NCBI GenBank assembly: GCA_021813325.1 | Contig: JAKALA010000035.1 | Span: forward strand, 1 to 41,243 | From: a bacterium | Lineage (GTDB): Bacteria; Verrucomicrobiota; Verrucomicrobiia; Limisphaerales; UBA11358 | Length of the DNA: 41,243 bases | Direction of reading: 5' to 3' | Shown: piece after piece, positions 40,645-41,243 of the stretch | Layout of the letters: every line of letters begins with the position of its first letter | Numbering within the stretch: the first letter of the stretch is position 1 | Notes under the pieces: model-generated | The model's input: only the letters and a program-made list of their open reading frames with translations | Told to the model about the DNA's origin: nothing | The model's database searches: none | Made by a program: the position numbers and the translations under genes

Positions 40645-41081
40645 AGGCAAAAGCGGAAAGCGGGAAAGCGGAAAAGCGGAAAAGCAAAACAAAGGACCGC
40701 ACCGGCGGCGGTTATTGCCGAACTTATTTGCCGTGACTTGCCTTTGGCTTTGCGACCAATGGTGGTGATGATGGCCAGCAATTCACCGGCTTCCGCGCTA
40801 AACGTTTTCACGTCCGCAGTTTTGCCAAGTGCCGTTGACTCACAAATTTCCAGCCAATAAACGGTTTCCGAAGCCTCCTTCTCCGCAATTCCAACCTTGT
40901 GAATAAAATCGCCTTTTGATTCAGCGCGGTTTGCCTCGCGATAATTTGCGCCGATGGAAATTCCGGATCTCAACAATTGCCGCCCGACCTCGATGCCGTC
41001 AACCGTTTTGGGAAATGTCCGCACCAGTTTGACAATGCCAACCGCAAACCTTTGGGTTCTGCCTTCCAGTTCGGTTTTCAT
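40641..41081 (-). CDS. Four-helix-bundle protein (S23/IVP type), cassette 2
   Basis: Predicted 146-residue protein from ATG 41081. Residues 1-115 closely match the copy at 37023-37373 (GRQLLRSGISIGANYREANR; KEASETVYWLEICE). Beyond GRKAKG the reading continues about 30 residues, the last part through the left AAAGCGG array (FPLFRFPAFRF), to a stop that overlaps the dehydrogenase-like ATG (ATGA). The natural end was probably near residue 115; the extension looks acquired from repeat sequence. Like cassette 1, it has inverted arrays on both sides, here degenerate. Confidence 0.85.
   Translation of the reverse strand: MKTELEGRTQRFAVGIVKLVRTFPKTVDGIEVGRQLLRSGISIGANYREANRAESKGDFIHKVGIAEKEASETVYWLEICESTALGKTADVKTFSAEAGELLAIITTIGRKAKGKSRQISSAITAAGAVLCFAFPLFRFPAFRFCL
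40649..40685. repeat. Degenerate AAAGCGG array, left of cassette 2
   Basis: Units AAAGCGG with one-base insertions (AAAGCGGG, GAAAAGCGG). Fourteen bases (AAAGCGGAAAGCGG) are the exact inverse of part of 41104-41120, on the other side of the four-helix-bundle gene. Confidence 0.8.
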
Positions 41082-41103
41082 GCGTTTGTTTTCGCTTTCT
41101 CGA

Positions 41104-41120
41104 TTTTCCGCTTTCCGCTT
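41104..41120. repeat. Degenerate CCGCTTT array, right of cassette 2
   Basis: TTTTCCGCTTTCCGCTT, two units, the inverted partner of the array at 40649-40685. It lies in the gap between the epimerase stop and the four-helix-bundle start, touching the stop codon. Confidence 0.8.
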
Positions 41121-41243
41121 TATTTTCGCGAGTCGTAAACCCACTGGTTTTGCTGGAGCCATTGCAGCGTGCGGACGATGCCTTGCTCGATGGTCAGCGT
41201 GGTTTTCCAGCCGGTGCTTTGGATTTTTTTCGTTTCAAGATCG
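41120..41243 (-). CDS. C-terminal end of an NAD-dependent sugar epimerase/dehydratase (partial)
   Basis: The last 40 codons of a gene that continues beyond the window. DLETKKIQSTGWKTTLTIEQ and GIVRTLQWL match the conserved end of nucleotide-sugar epimerases ('D.S....LGW.P..SLEEGI..T..W'). It is the most upstream gene seen of the minus-strand surface-sugar cluster. The enzyme subtype cannot be told from this piece. Confidence 0.78.
   Translation of the reverse strand, partial: DLETKKIQSTGWKTTLTIEQGIVRTLQWLQQNQWVYDSRK

Noticed and set aside
37023-41081. Diversity-generating retroelement, because four-helix-bundle proteins resemble Avd
   Set aside because: No reverse transcriptase, template repeat or variable repeat is seen in the window.
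36964-41120. AAAGCGG/CCGCTTT arrays as CRISPR or microsatellite noise
   Set aside because: Units are 7 bp with no spacers and there are no cas genes, so not CRISPR. Simple noise does not explain the paired inverted placement around two related genes.

Overview
The window looks like a chromosomal accessory region of a GC-rich Verrucomicrobiota-type bacterium (Pedosphaera/Limisphaerales-like). That is an inference from gene style, not from a marker gene: there are many secreted beta-helix lyases and glycoside hydrolases, Tat-dependent sugar isomerases, Gfo/Idh/MocA oxidoreductases, and dispersed short repeats such as the 7-bp AAAGCGG unit that is read as KRKAESG. No rRNA or tRNA gene was seen.

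Layout. (1) 0.3-4.7 kb, minus strand: a four-gene sugar uptake/catabolism operon (isomerase, Gfo/Idh/MocA oxidoreductase, nucleoside-type MFS permease, Tat-exported isomerase) ending in a clear intrinsic terminator. (2) 4.9-9.6 kb: an exported protein, a membrane/helical-repeat protein split by a -1 frame change at a T TTT TTG heptamer, a beta-helix protein, and a DGC-type zinc protein behind an FNR/CRP-like box. (3) 9.7-21.7 kb: a polysaccharide-degradation block (alginate-lyase-like protein with FnIII, large beta-helix enzyme, metalloprotease with NPCBM, CE1-like esterase, GH130, GH97) plus a receiver-only response regulator. (4) 21.9-23.1 kb: a P-loop kinase, then a stretch predicted to fold into several hairpins with a kissing-loop pair and a perfect terminator, a candidate ncRNA.

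(5) 23.1-35.7 kb, the defence island: a PLD-helicase, a four-helix-bundle/zinc-finger protein and a large Eco57I-type adenine methyltransferase in one minus-strand unit. It is followed by a chain of small toxin/antitoxin-like genes (DUF6883-DUF4926, DUF4258-YgiT zinc finger, DUF4258-DUF2283). The last approximately 140-150 bp of the methyltransferase gene recurs twice more downstream, each time directly ahead of a new small-gene pair and each time with the same 4-base ATGA stop/start overlap. Several palindromic repeats are inserted in frame inside these genes. A ParE-like pair, an ABC ATPase whose permease is broken by such an element, and a second RelE/ParE pair close the island.

(6) 36.0-41.2 kb, minus strand: a nucleotide-sugar/surface-polysaccharide cluster (epimerase end, dehydrogenase lacking the catalytic Cys, SDR, Gfo/Idh/MocA, GHMP sugar kinase). 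Two four-helix-bundle (S23/IVP-type) genes are interspersed. Each is bracketed by inverted arrays of AAAGCGG, a perfect 33-bp inverted repeat in one case, giving the look of a small cassette resembling 23S rRNA intervening sequences.

The most notable signals are the repeated methyltransferase 3' ends, the inverted-repeat-bounded four-helix-bundle cassettes, the in-frame palindromic insertions and the kissing-loop RNA candidate.
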